A DNA stretch of 64,000 bases. It comes from Diadema setosum. Taxonomy: Eukaryota; Echinodermata; Echinoidea; Diadematoida; Diadematidae. Shown piece by piece: positions 1 to 13,427 of this stretch. A program made the position numbers and the translations under genes. The stretch lies in NCBI GenBank assembly GCA_033980235.1, contig CM067070.1:30352594-30416593 (forward strand). Direction: 5' to 3'. Positions within the stretch are counted from its first letter, which is position 1. Each line of letters begins with the position of its first letter. The notes under the pieces were generated by a model. The model saw only the letters and a list, made by a program, of their open reading frames with translations, was not told the origin of the DNA and made no database searches.

Positions 1-1140
1 AAGGTAAGAACAAAACATGATGATAACAAAATGACAGTGTCTATTGTGTTCACACATGTACTTTTATATGTAGCATGCAAAATGTTTCACGGAGCAGCGG
101 CTGCAATTTCTTTCGTTCTGAAGCGATCGCCAATTGGATCAAAAGAAGGCGCCAACGGTTTCGAACATACGAGGGGGGGGGGGGGCGCAAAAAAAAAAAC
201 CGAATCAAACAAGATAATAACAAGACGTAATGATGACGAGGAAATATACAAATTTCGGCCCACTCGCTCGTACTAATTTAGAGTATGTTTTCAAGTCCTC
301 GGTTTGTTGGTCTAAATCGTTATCTATAAGGCCGTCACTATATCTTGATTAGAATTGTAAAACTTAATAAGCAAAAAATGACAAGAGTTTCATAATTTGT
401 AAGCTGAAATACAAAAATTTTCGGCTCGCTCGCTGCGCTCGCTCGCCAAAATTTGTATAAAAAAAGAAAAGCAGATAAGAACAAAACGTGACGATGACGC
501 GGACAAAATGATAATGTCCATTGTGTTCACTCATGTCATTTTATATTTAGCAGGAAAAATGTTACACGGAGCAGCGACTGCAATTTCATTCGTTCTGAAG
601 CGATCGCCGATTTTATCAAAAGAGGACGCCAACAGTTTCGAACATACGGGGGAGGGGGGGGGGGCGCAAAAAAAAATCAAAAAAGATAAGAAAAAACGTA
701 ATGATGACGCAGAAATATACACATTTCGGCTCACTCGCTCGTACTAATTTAGAGTATTTTTTCAAGTCCTCTCTTTGTTGGTATAAATCGTTATCAAAAA
801 GGTCGTCACTATAATTGTGAGATTTAATAAGCAAAAAAAATTGACAAGAATTCCATGTTTTGTACGCTGAAATACAAAAATTTTCGGCTCACTCGCTGCG
901 TTCGCTCGCCAAAATTTATATAAAAAAGATAAGAACAATACGTGATGATGACGAGGAAATATACAAATTTCAGCTCACTCGCGCGTTTAATTTAGAGTAT
1001 TTTTTAAAGTCCTCACTTTTTTGGTATAAATCGTTATCTATAAGGCCGTCACTATATCTTGATTAGAATTGTAAGATTTGGTAAGCAAAAAATGACAAGA
1101 ATTCCATGTTTTGTAAGCTGAAATACAAAAATTTCGAATC
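1..1140. repeat. Imperfect ~460-bp tandem repeat, 2.5 copies
   Basis: Three successive blocks share landmarks in the same order: 'agaacaaaacRTGA' near 7, 478 and 928; 'aatttagagta' near 277, 738 and 988; and 'gctgaaatacaaaaatt' near 404, 867 and 1119. Copy 3 lacks the first half of the unit. Copies 1 and 2 contain a similar short open frame (31-276 and 508-747) interrupted by a G-tract and an A-tract of different length. The frames agree because the DNA is repeated, so I do not call them genes. The unit includes a CTCGCTCGCTGCGCTCGC-type tract. Identity of the repeat family is unknown to me. Confidence 0.75.
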
Positions 1141-1648
1141 AAAATTCATTACATTTAAATCACCCTCAAAAGATCCCTTATAAGTGCTTGAAAAAGCATC
1201 ATGTGGACTTTGTTTAAAGTCCCTACCGGGATGGGGTTGGTGTTGAACACTTTTTCAGAAATTAGGGGCGCAATTTTCGTGCTTGCCCCGGGCGCCGTTT
1301 TCCCTAGATACGCCACTGCCAACATGGTAATTCAAGGGTTTAGTAAAGGGTTTAGTAATTAAAGAGGTATATACTGTGAAACATTGTTCAAAAAGTCCGG
1401 AGCCGACAAAAGATTGTGATTCAGCGTGATTCCTGGTTGGCATTCGGAATATAAGCAGGATATGCACAGTGTACTCAGAACATCCGAACGGCAAAAAAAG
1501 AGTCGCTGCAATGTTGCGCAATGTGATGTAGAATGTATACACCTTTGTACCTTACGCTTCGTTATAGCAAAGCTAGATCATTGATTTTGCAGTGTTGCTT
1601 TACATACTTGTCTATATTAAAATGCCTTGCATTGTCAATAATAAGACT
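1141..1648. other. Non-array flank, no gene seen
   Basis: This is the left flank of the array. It contains a stretch around 1250-1320 ('ttaggggcgcaattttcg...gatacgccactgcc') of the kind found in dispersed repeats, but no convincing exon, RNA gene or TIR. The last bases run directly into the 14-bp direct repeat bracketing the array. Confidence 0.5.
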
Positions 1649-1662
1649 TGACCTGGGCTATT
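1649..1662 (+). repeat. Left 14-bp direct repeat (putative target-site duplication)
   Basis: The sequence TGACCTGGGCTATT occurs here and again at 15629-15642, in the same orientation, exactly at the two ends of the 268-bp array. The central CCTGGGC is not part of the repeat unit. The outer TGA and TATT also match the adjoining unit, so the true duplication could be as short as 7 bp. The inferred empty site would read 'agacTTGACCTGGGCTATTtcc'. Confidence 0.7.
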
Positions 1663-1775
1663 CAAATTCATGATTTTCTTCCGTCGAGATGTTTTCATTG
1701 CAACTGATTGACAAATTGCCCTACATCGACGTAAATAAGCACTGAATTGATCAGTGTTTTAGTAGTAGCCATGAT

Positions 1776-1781
1776 AAAAAA
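1776..1781 (-). terminator. T6 Pol III terminator of array copy 1 (repeats every 268 bp)
   Basis: Reading the minus strand, six T residues begin 14 nt after the tRNA-like 3' end and sit at the loop of the hairpin CCATGAT/ATCATGG. A run of at least four T is the known Pol III stop signal. The run is kept in every copy I read. Confidence 0.7.
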
Positions 1782-1794
1782 TCATGGGCGTACA

Positions 1795-1866
1795 AACTCG
1801 TGCAGGATTCGAACCCTCGACCTCCTGATCACCGGACAGACGTCATCTCCACTAGACCACCGAGCT
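1795..1866 (-). ncRNA. tRNA-like Pol III gene, array copy 1 (variant)
   Basis: This is a 72-nt tRNA-like body on the minus strand with a perfect A box (TGGTCTAGTGG) and a perfect B box (GGTTCGAATCC). An acceptor-like stem (AGCTCGG at the 5' end against the last seven bases), a 4-bp D stem (GTCT/AGAT) and a T arm with one mismatch can be drawn. The anticodon arm does not close into a 5-bp stem with a 7-nt loop, and the base at the expected position 33 is not U, so a decoding tRNA is unlikely. A SINE head or non-decoding Pol III RNA fits better. Copies recur at 1795+268(k-1) for k=1 to 44. Copies 1 and 3 share two substitutions in the 3' acceptor strand, which restore pair 1-72 but break pair 7-66. 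Confidence 0.75.
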
Positions 1867-1895
1867 TTCGCCCGAAAGCAAGTGTTGGTTCTAAT

Positions 1896-1902
1896 CCTTA
1901 TA
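1896..1902 (-). promoter_or_regulatory. Upstream TATA-like box of array copy 1 (repeats every 268 bp)
   Basis: On the minus strand TATAAGG lies at -36 to -30 relative to the first base of the tRNA-like body. This is the distance at which upstream TATA elements assist Pol III initiation in some lineages. Its use here is inferred. Confidence 0.45.
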
Positions 1903-2062
1903 GCATGCAGCGGGTACTGCTTTTGTTATTCAAATTCATGATTTTCTTCCGTCGAGATGTTTTCATTGCAACTGATTGACAAATTGCCCTACATCGACGT
2001 AAATAAGCACTGAATTGATCAGTGTTTTAGTAGTAGCCATGATAAAAAATCATGGGCGTACA

Positions 2063-2134
2063 TACTCGAGCAGGATTCGAACCCTCGACCTCCTGATCAC
2101 CGGACAGACGTCATCTCCACTAGACCACCGAGCT
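2063..2134 (-). ncRNA. tRNA-like Pol III gene, array copy 2 (consensus form)
   Basis: This copy represents the majority sequence found in nearly all other units. It has the same A and B boxes as copy 1, with the 3' acceptor strand reading TCGAGTA. The same 72 nt recur at 268-bp steps to the end of the forward block. Confidence 0.75.
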
Positions 2135-5100
2135 TTCGCCCGAAAGCAAGTGTTGGTTCTAATCCTTATAGCATGCAGCGGGTACTGCTTTTGTTATTCA
2201 AATTCATGATTTTCTTCCGTCGAGATGTTTTCATTGCAACTGATTGACAAATTGCCCTACATCGACGTAAATAAGCACTGAATTGATCAGTGTTTTAGTA
2301 GTAGCCATGATAAAAAATCATGGGCGTACAAACTCGTGCAGGATTCGAACCCTCGACCTCCTGATCACCGGACAGACGTCATCTCCACTAGACCACCGAG
2401 CTTTCGCCCGAAAGCAAGTGTTGGTTCTAATCCTTATAGCATGCAGCGGGTACTGCTTTTGTTATTCAAATTCATGATTTTCTTCCGTCGAGATGTTTTC
2501 ATTGCAACTGATTGACAAATTGCCCTACATCGACGTAAATAAGCACTGAATTGATCAGTGTTTTAGTAGTAGCCATGATAAAAAATCATGGGCGTACATA
2601 CTCGAGCAGGATTCGAACCCTCGACCTCCTGATCACCGGACAGACGTCATCTCCACTAGACCACCGAGCTTTCGCCCGAAAGCAAGTGTTGGTTCTAATC
2701 CTTATAGCATGCAGCGGGTACTGCTTTTGTTATTCAAATTCATGATTTTCTTCCGTCGAGATGTTTTCATTGCAACTGATTGACAAATTGCCCTACATCG
2801 ACGTAAATAAGCACTGAATTGATCAGTGTTTTAGTAGTAGCCATGATAAAAAATCATGGGCGTACATACTCGAGCAGGATTCGAACCCTCGACCTCCTGA
2901 TCACCGGACAGACGTCATCTCCACTAGACCACCGAGCTTTCGCCCGAAAGCAAGTGTTGGTTCTAATCCTTATAGCATGCAGCGGGTACTGCTTTTGTTA
3001 TTCAAATTCATGATTTTCTTCCGTCGAGATGTTTTCATTGCAACTGATTGACAAATTGCCCTACATCGACGTAAATAAGCACTGAATTGATCAGTGTTTT
3101 AGTAGTAGCCATGATAAAAAATCATTGGCGTACATACTCGAGCAGGATTCGAACCCTCGACCTCCTGATCACCGGACAGACGTCATCTCCACTAGACCAC
3201 CGAGCTTTCGCCCGAAAGCAAGTGTTGGTTCTAATCCTTATAGCATGCAGCGGGTACTGCTTTTGTTATTCAAATTCATGATTTTCTTCCGTCGAGATGT
3301 TTTCATTGCAACTGATTGACAAATTGCCCTACATCGACGTAAATAAGCACTGAATTGATCAGTGTTTTAGTAGTAGCCATGATAAAAAATCATGGGCGTA
3401 CATACTCGAGCAGGATTCGAACCCTCGACCTCCTGATCACCGGACAGACGTCATCTCCACTAGACCACCGAGCTTTCGCCCGTAAGCAAGTGTTGGTTCT
3501 AATCCTTATAGCATGCAGCGGGTACTGCTTTTGTTATTCAAATTCATGATTTTCTTCCGTCGAGATGTTTTCATTGCAACTGATTGACAAATTGCCCTAC
3601 ATCGACGTAAATAAGCACTGAATTGATCAGTGTTTTAGTAGTAGCCATGATAAAAAATCATGGGCGTACATACTCGAGCAGGATTCGAACCCTCGACCTC
3701 CTGATCACCGGACAGACGTCATCTCCACTAGACCACCGAGCTTTCGCCCGAAAGCAAGTGTTGGTTCTAATCCTTATAGCATGCAGCGGGTACTGCTTTT
3801 GTTATTCAAATTCATGATTTTCTTCCGTCGAGATGTTTTCATTGCAACTGATTGACAAATTGCCCTACATCGACGTAAATAAGCACTGAATTGATCAGTG
3901 TTTTAGTAGTAGCCATGATAAAAAATCATGGGCGTACATACTCGAGCAGGATTCGAACCCTCGACCTCCTGATCACCGGACAGACGTCATCTCCACTAGA
4001 CCACCGAGCTTTCGCCCGAAAGCAAGTGTTGGTTCTAATCCTTATAGCATGCAGCGGGTACTGCTTTTGTTATTCAAATTCATGATTTTCTTCCGTCGAG
4101 ATGTTTTCATTGCAACTGATTGACAAATTGCCCTACATCGACGTAAATAAGCACTGAATTGATCAGTGTTTTAGTAGTAGCCATGATAAAAAATCATGGG
4201 CGTACATACTCGAGCAGGATTCGAACCCTCGACCTCCTGATCACCGGACAGACGTCATCTCCACTAGACCACCGAGCTTTCGCCCGAAAGCAAGTGTTGG
4301 TTCTAATCCTTATAGCATGCAGCGGGTACTGCTTTTGTTATTCAAATTCATGATTTTCTTCCGTCGAGATGTTTTCATTGCAACTGATTGACAAATTGCC
4401 CTACATCGACGTAAATAAGCACTGAATTGATCAGTGTTTTAGTAGTAGCCATGATAAAAAATCATGGGCGTACATACTCGAGCAGGATTCGAACCCTCGA
4501 CCTCCTGATCACCGGACAGACGTCATCTCCACTAGACCACCGAGCTTTCGCCCGAAAGCAAGTGTTGGTTCTAATCCTTATAGCATGCAGCGGGTACTGC
4601 TTTTGTTATTCAAATTCATGATTTTCTTCCGTCGAGATGTTTTCATTGCAACTGATTGACAAATTGCCCTACATCGACGTAAATAAGCACTGAATTGATC
4701 AGTGTTTTAGTAGTAGCCATGATAAAAAATCATGGGCGTACATACTCGAGCAGGATTCGAACCCTCGACCTCCTGATCACCGGACAGACGTCATCTCCAC
4801 TAGACCACCGAGCTTTCGCCCGAAAGCAAGTGTTGGTTCTAATCCTTATAGCATGCAGCGGGTACTGCTTTTGTTATTCAAATTCATGATTTTCTTCCGT
4901 CGAGATGTTTTCATTGCAACTGATTGACAAATTGCCCTACATCGACGTAAATAAGCACTGAATTGATCAGTGTTTTAGTAGTAGCCATGATAAAAAATCA
5001 TGGGCGTACATACTCGAGCAGGATTCGAACCCTCGACCTCCTGATCACCGGACAGACGTCATCTCCACTAGACCACCGAGCTTTCGCCCGAAAGCAAGTG

Positions 5101-8100
5101 TTGGTTCTAATCCTTATAGCATGCAGCGGGTACTGCTTTTGTTATTCAAATTCATGATTTTCTTCCGTCGAGATGTTTTCATTGCAACTGATTGACAAAT
5201 TGCCCTACATCGACGTAAATAAGCACTGAATTGATCAGTGTTTTAGTAGTAGCCATGATAAAAAATCATGGGCGTACATACTCGAGCAGGATTCGAACCC
5301 TCGACCTCCTGATCACCGGACAGACGTCATCTCCACTAGACCACCGAGCTTTCGCCCGAAAGCAAGTGTTGGTTCTAATCCTTATAGCATGCAGCGGGTA
5401 CTGCTTTTGTTATTCAAATTCATGATTTTCTTCCGTCGAGATGTTTTCATTGCAACTGATTGACAAATTGCCCTACATCGACGTAAATAAGCACTGAATT
5501 GATCAGTGTTTTAGTAGTAGCCATGATAAAAAATCATGGGCGTACATACTCGAGCAGGATTCGAACCCTCGACCTCCTGATCACCGGACAGACGTCATCT
5601 CCACTAGACCACCGAGCTTTCGCCCGAAAGCAAGTGTTGGTTCTAATCCTTATAGCATGCAGCGGGTACTGCTTTTGTTATTCAAATTCATGATTTTCTT
5701 CCGTCGAGATGTTTTCATTGCAACTGATTGACAAATTGCCCTACATCGACGTAAATAAGCACTGAATTGATCAGTGTTTTAGTAGTAGCCATGATAAAAA
5801 ATCATGGGCGTACATACTCGAGCAGGATTCGAACCCTCGACCTCCTGATCACCGGACAGACGTCATCTCCACTAGACCACCGAGCTTTCGCCCGAAAGCA
5901 AGTGTTGGTTCTAATCCTTATAGCATGCAGCGGGTACTGCTTTTGTTATTCAAATTCATGATTTTCTTCCGTCGAGATGTTTTCATTGCAACTGATTGAC
6001 AAATTGCCCTACATCGACGTAAATAAGCACTGAATTGATCAGTGTTCTAGTAGTAGCCATGATAAAAAATCATGGGCGTACATACTCGAGCAGGATTCGA
6101 ACCCTCGACCTCCTGATCACCGGACAGACGTCATCTCCACTAGACCACCGAGCTTTCGCCCGAAAGCAAGTGTTGGTTCTAATCCTTATAGCATGCAGCG
6201 GGTACTGCTTTTGTTATTCAAATTCATGATTTTCTTCCGTCGAGATGTTTTCATTGCAACTGATTGACAAATTGCCCTACATCGACGTAAATAAGCACTG
6301 AATTGATCAGTGTTCTAGTAGTAGCCATGATAAAAAATCATGGGCGTACATACTCGAGCAGGATTCGAACCCTCGACCTCCTGATCACCGGACAGACGTC
6401 ATCTCCACTAGACCACCGAGCTTTCGCCCGAAAGCAAGTGTTGGTTCTAATCCTTATAGCATGCAGCGGGTACTGCTTTTGTTATTCAAATTCATGATTT
6501 TCTTCCGTCGAGATGTTTTCATTGCAACTGATTGACAAATTGCCCTACATCGACGTAAATAAGCACTGAATTGATCAGTGTTTTAGTAGTAGCCATGATA
6601 AAAAATCATGGGCGTACATACTCGAGCAGGATTCGAACCCTCGACCTCCTGATCACCGGACAGACGTCATCTCCACTAGACCACCGAGCTTTCGCCCGAA
6701 AGCAAGTGTTGGTTCTAATCCTTATAGCATGCAGCGGGTACTGCTTTTGTTATTCAAATTAATGATTTTCTTCCGTCGAGATGTTTTCATTGCAACTGAT
6801 TGACAAATTGCCCTACATCGACGTAAATAAGCACTGAATTGATCAGTGTTTTAGTAGTAGCCATGATAAAAAATCATGGGCGTACATACTCGAGCAGGAT
6901 TCGAACCCTCGACCTCCTGATCACCGGACAGACGTCATCTCCACTAGACCACCGAGCTTTCGCCCGAAAGCAAGTGTTGGTTCTAATCCTTATAGCATGC
7001 AGCGGGTACTGCTTTTGTTATTCAAATTCATGATTTTCTTCCGTCGAGATGTTTTCATTGCAACTGATTGACAAATTGCCCTACATCGACGTAAATAAGC
7101 ACTGAATTGATCAGTGTTTTAGTAGTAGCCATGATAAAAAATCATGGGCGTACATACTCGAGCAGGATTCGAACCCTCGACCTCCTGATCACCGGACAGA
7201 CGTCATCTCCACTAGACCACCGAGCTTTCGCCCGAAAGCAAGTGTTGGTTCTAATCCTTATAGCATGCAGCGGGTACTGCTTTTGTTATTCAAATTCATG
7301 ATTTTCTTCCGTCGAGATGTTTTCATTGCAACTGATTGACAAATTGCCCTACATCGACGTAAATAAGCACTGAATTGATCAGTGTTTTAGTAGTAGCCAT
7401 GATAAAAAATCATGGGCGTACATACTCGAGCAGGATTCGAACCCTCGACCTCCTGATCACCGGACAGACGTCATCTCCACTAGACCACCGAGCTTTCGCC
7501 CGAAAGCAAGTGTTGGTTCTAATCCTTATAGCATGCAGCGGGTACTGCTTTTGTTATTCAAATTCATGATTTTCTTCCGTCGAGATGTTTTCATTGCAAC
7601 TGATTGACAAATTGCCCTACATCGACGTAAATAAGCACTGAATTGATCAGTGTTTTAGTAGTAGCCATGATAAAAAATCATGGGCGTACATACTCGAGCA
7701 GGATTCGAACCCTCGACCTCCTGATCACCGGACAGACGTCATCTCCACTAGACCACCGAGCTTTCGCCCGAAAGCAAGTGTTGGTTCTAATCCTTATAGC
7801 ATGCAGCGGGTACTGCTTTTGTTATTCAAATTCATGATTTTCTTCCGTCGAGATGTTTTCATTGCAACTGATTGACAAATTGCCCTACATCGACGTAAAT
7901 AAGCACTGAATTGATCAGTGTTTTAGTAGTAGCCATGATAAAAAATCATGGGCGTACATACTCGAGCAGGATTCGAACCCTCGACCTCCTGATCACCGGA
8001 CAGACGTCATCTCCACTAGACCACCGAGCTTTCGCCCGAAAGCAAGTGTTGGTTCTAATCCTTATAGCATGCAGCGGGTACTGCTTTTGTTATTCAAATT

Positions 8101-11100
8101 CATGATTTTCTTCCGTCGAGATGTTTTCATTGCAACTGATTGACAAATTGCCCTACATCGACGTAAATAAGCACTGAATTGATCAGTGTTTTAGTAGTAG
8201 CCATGATAAAAAATCATGGGCGTACATACTCGAGCAGGATTCGAACCCTCGACCTCCTGATCACCGGACAGACGTCATCTCCACTAGACCACCGAGCTTT
8301 CGCCCGAAAGCAAGTGTTGGTTCTAATCCTTATAGCATGCAGCGGGTACTGCTTTTGTTATTCAAATTCATGATTTTCTTCCGTCGAGATGTTTTCATTG
8401 CAACTGATTGACAAATTGCCCTACATCGACGTAAATAAGCACTGAATTGATCAGTGTTTTAGTAGTAGCCATGATAAAAAATCATGGGCGTACATACTCG
8501 AGCAGGATTCGAACCCTCGACCTCCTGATCACCGGACAGACGTCATCTCCACTAGACCACCGAGCTTTCGCCCGAAAGCAAGTGTTGGTTCTAATCCTTA
8601 TAGCATGCAGCGGGTACTGCTTTTGTTATTCAAATTCATGATTTTCTTCCGTCGAGATGTTTTCATTGCAACTGATTGACAAATTGCCCTACATCGACGT
8701 AAATAAGCACTGAATTGATCAGTGTTTTAGTAGTAGCCATGATAAAAAATCATGGGCGTACATACTCGAGCAGGATTCGAACCCTCGACCTCCTGATCAC
8801 CGGACAGACGTCATCTCCACTAGACCACCGAGCTTTCGCCCGAAAGCAAGTGTTGGTTCTAATCCTTATAGCATGCAGCGGGTACTGCTTTTGTTATTCA
8901 AATTCATGATTTTCTTCCGTCGAGATGTTTTCATTGCAACTGATTGACAAATTGCCCTACATCGACGTAAATAAGCACTGAATTGATCAGTGTTTTAGTA
9001 GTAGCCATGATAAAAAATCATGGGCGTACATACTCGAGCAGGATTCGAACCCTCGACCTCCTGATCACCGGACAGACGTCATCTCCACTAGACCACCGAG
9101 CTTTCGCCCGAAAGCAAGTGTTGGTTCTAATCCTTATAGCATGCAGCGGGTACTGCTTTTGTTATTCAAATTCATGATTTTCTTCCGTCGAGATGTTTTC
9201 ATTGCAACTGATTGACAAATTGCCCTACATCGACGTAAATAAGCACTGAATTGATCAGTGTTTTAGTAGTAGCCATGATAAAAAATCATGGGCGTACATA
9301 CTCGAGCAGGATTCGAACCCTCGACCTCCTGATCACCGGACAGACGTCATCTCCACTAGACCACCGAGCTTTCGCCCGAAAGCAAGTGTTGGTTCTAATC
9401 CTTATAGCATGCAGCGGGTACTGCTTTTGTTATTCAAATTCATGATTTTCTTCCGTCGAGATGTTTTCATTGCAACTGATTGACAAATTGCCCTACATCG
9501 ACGTAAATAAGCACTGAATTGATCAGTGTTTTAGTAGTAGCCATGATAAAAAATCATGGGCGTACATACTCGAGCAGGATTCGAACCCTCGACCTCCTGA
9601 TCACCGGACAGACGTCATCTCCACTAGACCACCGAGCTTTCGCCCGAAAGCAAGTGTTGGTTCTAATCCTTATAGCATGCAGCGGGTACTGCTTTTGTTA
9701 TTCAAATTCATGATTTTCTTCCGTCGAGATGTTTTCATTGCAACTGATTGACAAATTGCCCTACATCGACGTAAATAAGCACTGAATTGATCAGTGTTTT
9801 AGTAGTAGCCATGATAAAAAATCATGGGCGTACATACTCGAGCAGGATTCGAACCCTCGACCTCCTGATCACCGGACAGACGTCATCTCCACTAGACCAC
9901 CGAGCTTTCGCCCGAAAGCAAGTGTTGGTTCTAATCCTTATAGCATGCAGCGGGTACTGCTTTTGTTATTCAAATTCATGATTTTCTTCCGTCGAGATGT
10001 TTTCATTGCAACTGATTGACAAATTGCCCTACATCGACGTAAATAAGCACTGAATTGATCAGTGTTTTAGTAGTAGCCATGATAAAAAATCATGGGCGTA
10101 CATACTCGAGCAGGATTCGAACCCTCGACCTCCTGATCACCGGACAGACGTCATCTCCACTAGACCACCGAGCTTTCGCCCGAAAGCAAGTGTTGGTTCT
10201 AATCCTTATAGCATGCAGCGGGTACTGCTTTTGTTATTCAAATTCATGATTTTCTTCCGTCGAGATGTTTTCATTGCAACTGATTGACAAATTGCCCTAC
10301 ATCGACGTAAATAAGCACTGAATTGATCAGTGTTTTAGTAGTAGCCATGATAAAAAATCATGGGCGTACATACTCGAGCAGGATTCGAACCCTCGACCTC
10401 CTGATCACCGGACAGACGTCATCTCCACTAGACCACCGAGCTTTCGCCCGAAAGCAAGTGTTGGTTCTAATCCTTATAGCATGCAGCGGGTACTGCTTTT
10501 GTTATTCAAATTCATGATTTTCTTCCGTCGAGATGTTTTCATTGCAACTGATTGACAAATTGCCCTACATCGACGTAAATAAGCACTGAATTGATCAGTG
10601 TTTTAGTAGTAGCCATGATAAAAAATCATGGGCGTACATACTCGAGCAGGATTCGAACCCTCGACCTCCTGATCACCGGACAGACGTCATCTCCACTAGA
10701 CCACCGAGCTTTCGCCCGAAAGCAAGTGTTGGTTCTAATCCTTATAGCATGCAGCGGGTACTGCTTTTGTTATTCAAATTCATGATTTTCTTCCGTCGAG
10801 ATGTTTTCATTGCAACTGATTGACAAATTGCCCTACATCGACGTAAATAAGCACTGAATTGATCAGTGTTTTAGTAGTAGCCATGATAAAAAATCATGGG
10901 CGTACATACTCGAGCAGGATTCGAACCCTCGACCTCCTGATCACCGGACAGACGTCATCTCCACTAGACCACCGAGCTTTCGCCCGAAAGCAAGTGTTGG
11001 TTCTAATCCTTATAGCATGCAGCGGGTACTGCTTTTGTTATTCAAATTCATGATTTTCTTCCGTCGAGATGTTTTCATTGCAACTGATTGACAAATTGCC

Positions 11101-13318
11101 CTACATCGACGTAAATAAGCACTGAATTGATCAGTGTTTTAGTAGTAGCCATGATAAAAAATCATGGGCGTACATACTCGAGCAGGATTCGAACCCTCGA
11201 CCTCCTGATCACCGGACAGACGTCATCTCCACTAGACCACCGAGCTTTCGCCCGAAAGCAAGTGTTGGTTCTAATCCTTATAGCATGCAGCGGGTACTGC
11301 TTTTGTTATTCAAATTCATGATTTTCTTCCGTCGAGATGTTTTCATTGCAACTGATTGACAAATTGCCCTACATCGACGTAAATAAGCACTGAATTGATC
11401 AGTGTTTTAGTAGTAGCCATGATAAAAAATCATGGGCGTACATACTCGAGCAGGATTCGAACCCTCGACCTCCTGATCACCGGACAGACGTCATCTCCAC
11501 TAGACCACCGAGCTTTCGCCCGAAAGCAAGTGTTGGTTCTAATCCTTATAGCATGCAGCGGGTACTGCTTTTGTTATTCAAATTCATGATTTTCTTCCGT
11601 CGAGATGTTTTCATTGCAACTGATTGACAAATTGCCCTACATCGACGTAAATAAGCACTGAATTGATCAGTGTTTTAGTAGTAGCCATGATAAAAAATCA
11701 TGGGCGTACATACTCGAGCAGGATTCGAACCCTCGACCTCCTGATCACCGGACAGACGTCATCTCCACTAGACCACCGAGCTTTCGCCCGAAAGCAAGTG
11801 TTGGTTCTAATCCTTATAGCATGCAGCGGGTACTGCTTTTGTTATTCAAATTCATGATTTTCTTCCGTCGAGATGTTTTCATTGCAACTGATTGACAAAT
11901 TGCCCTACATCGACGTAAATAAGCACTGAATTGATCAGTGTTTTAGTAGTAGCCATGATAAAAAATCATGGGCGTACATACTCGAGCAGGATTCGAACCC
12001 TCGACCTCCTGATCACCGGACAGACGTCATCTCCACTAGACCACCGAGCTTTCGCCCGAAAGCAAGTGTTGGTTCTAATCCTTATAGCATGCAGCGGGTA
12101 CTGCTTTTGTTATTCAAATTCATGATTTTCTTCCGTCGAGATGTTTTCATTGCAACTGATTGACAAATTGCCCTACATCGACGTAAATAAGCACTGAATT
12201 GATCAGTGTTTTAGTAGTAGCCATGATAAAAAATCATGGGCGTACATACTCGAGCAGGATTCGAACCCTCGACCTCCTGATCACCGGACAGACGTCATCT
12301 CCACTAGACCACCGAGCTTTCGCCCGAAAGCAAGTGTTGGTTCTAATCCTTATAGCATGCAGCGGGTACTGCTTTTGTTATTCAAATTCATGATTTTCTT
12401 CCGTCGAGATGTTTTCATTGCAACTGATTGACAAATTGCCCTACATCGACGTAAATAAGCACTGAATTGATCAGTGTTTTAGTAGTAGCCATGATAAAAA
12501 ATCATGGGCGTACATACTCGAGCAGGATTCGAACCCTCGACCTCCTGATCACCGGACAGACGTCATCTCCACTAGACCACCGAGCTTTCGCCCGAAAGCA
12601 AGTGTTGGTTCTAATCCTTATAGCATGCAGCGGGTACTGCTTTTGTTATTCAAATTCATGATTTTCTTCCGTCGAGATGTTTTCATTGCAACTGATTGAC
12701 AAATTGCCCTACATCGACGTAAATAAGCACTGAATTGATCAGTGTTTTAGTAGTAGCCATGATAAAAAATCATGGGCGTACATACTCGAGCAGGATTCGA
12801 ACCCTCGACCTCCTGATCACCGGACAGACGTCATCTCCACTAGACCACCGAGCTTTCGCCCGAAAGCAAGTGTTGGTTCTAATCCTTATAGCATGCAGCG
12901 GGTACTGCTTTTGTTATTCAAATTCATGATTTTCTTCCGTCGAGATGTTTTCATTGCAACTGATTGACAAATTGCCCTACATCGACGTAAATAAGCACTG
13001 AATTGATCAGTGTTTTAGTAGTAGCCATGATAAAAAATCATGGGCGTACATACTCGAGCAGGATTCGAACCCTCGACCTCCTGATCACCGGACAGACGTC
13101 ATCTCCACTAGACCACCGAGCTTTCGCCCGAAAGCAAGTGTTGGTTCTAATCCTTATAGCATGCAGCGGGTACTGCTTTTGTTATTCAAATTCATGATTT
13201 TCTTCCGTCGAGATGTTTTCATTGCAACTGATTGACAAATTGCCCTACATCGACGTAAATAAGCACTGAATTGATCAGTGTTTTAGTAGTAGCCATGATA
13301 AAAAATCATGGGCGTACA

Positions 13319-13390
13319 TACTCGAGCAGGATTCGAACCCTCGACCTCCTGATCACCGGACAGACGTCATCTCCACTAGACCACCGAGCT
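13319..13390 (-). ncRNA. tRNA-like Pol III gene, array copy 44 (last forward)
   Basis: This is the last minus-strand copy before the orientation switch and is identical to the consensus copy. Its upstream TATA-like box lies immediately inside the left arm of the giant inverted repeat, which ends at 13427. Confidence 0.75.
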
Positions 13391-13427
13391 TTCGCCCGAA
13401 AGCAAGTGTTGGTTCTAATCCTTATAG

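Noticed and set aside
31..747. Two similar ~80-codon frames near the left end as paralogous genes
   Set aside because: They lie in copies of the same ~460-bp repeat, are broken by variable G and A tracts, and the third copy lacks the region.
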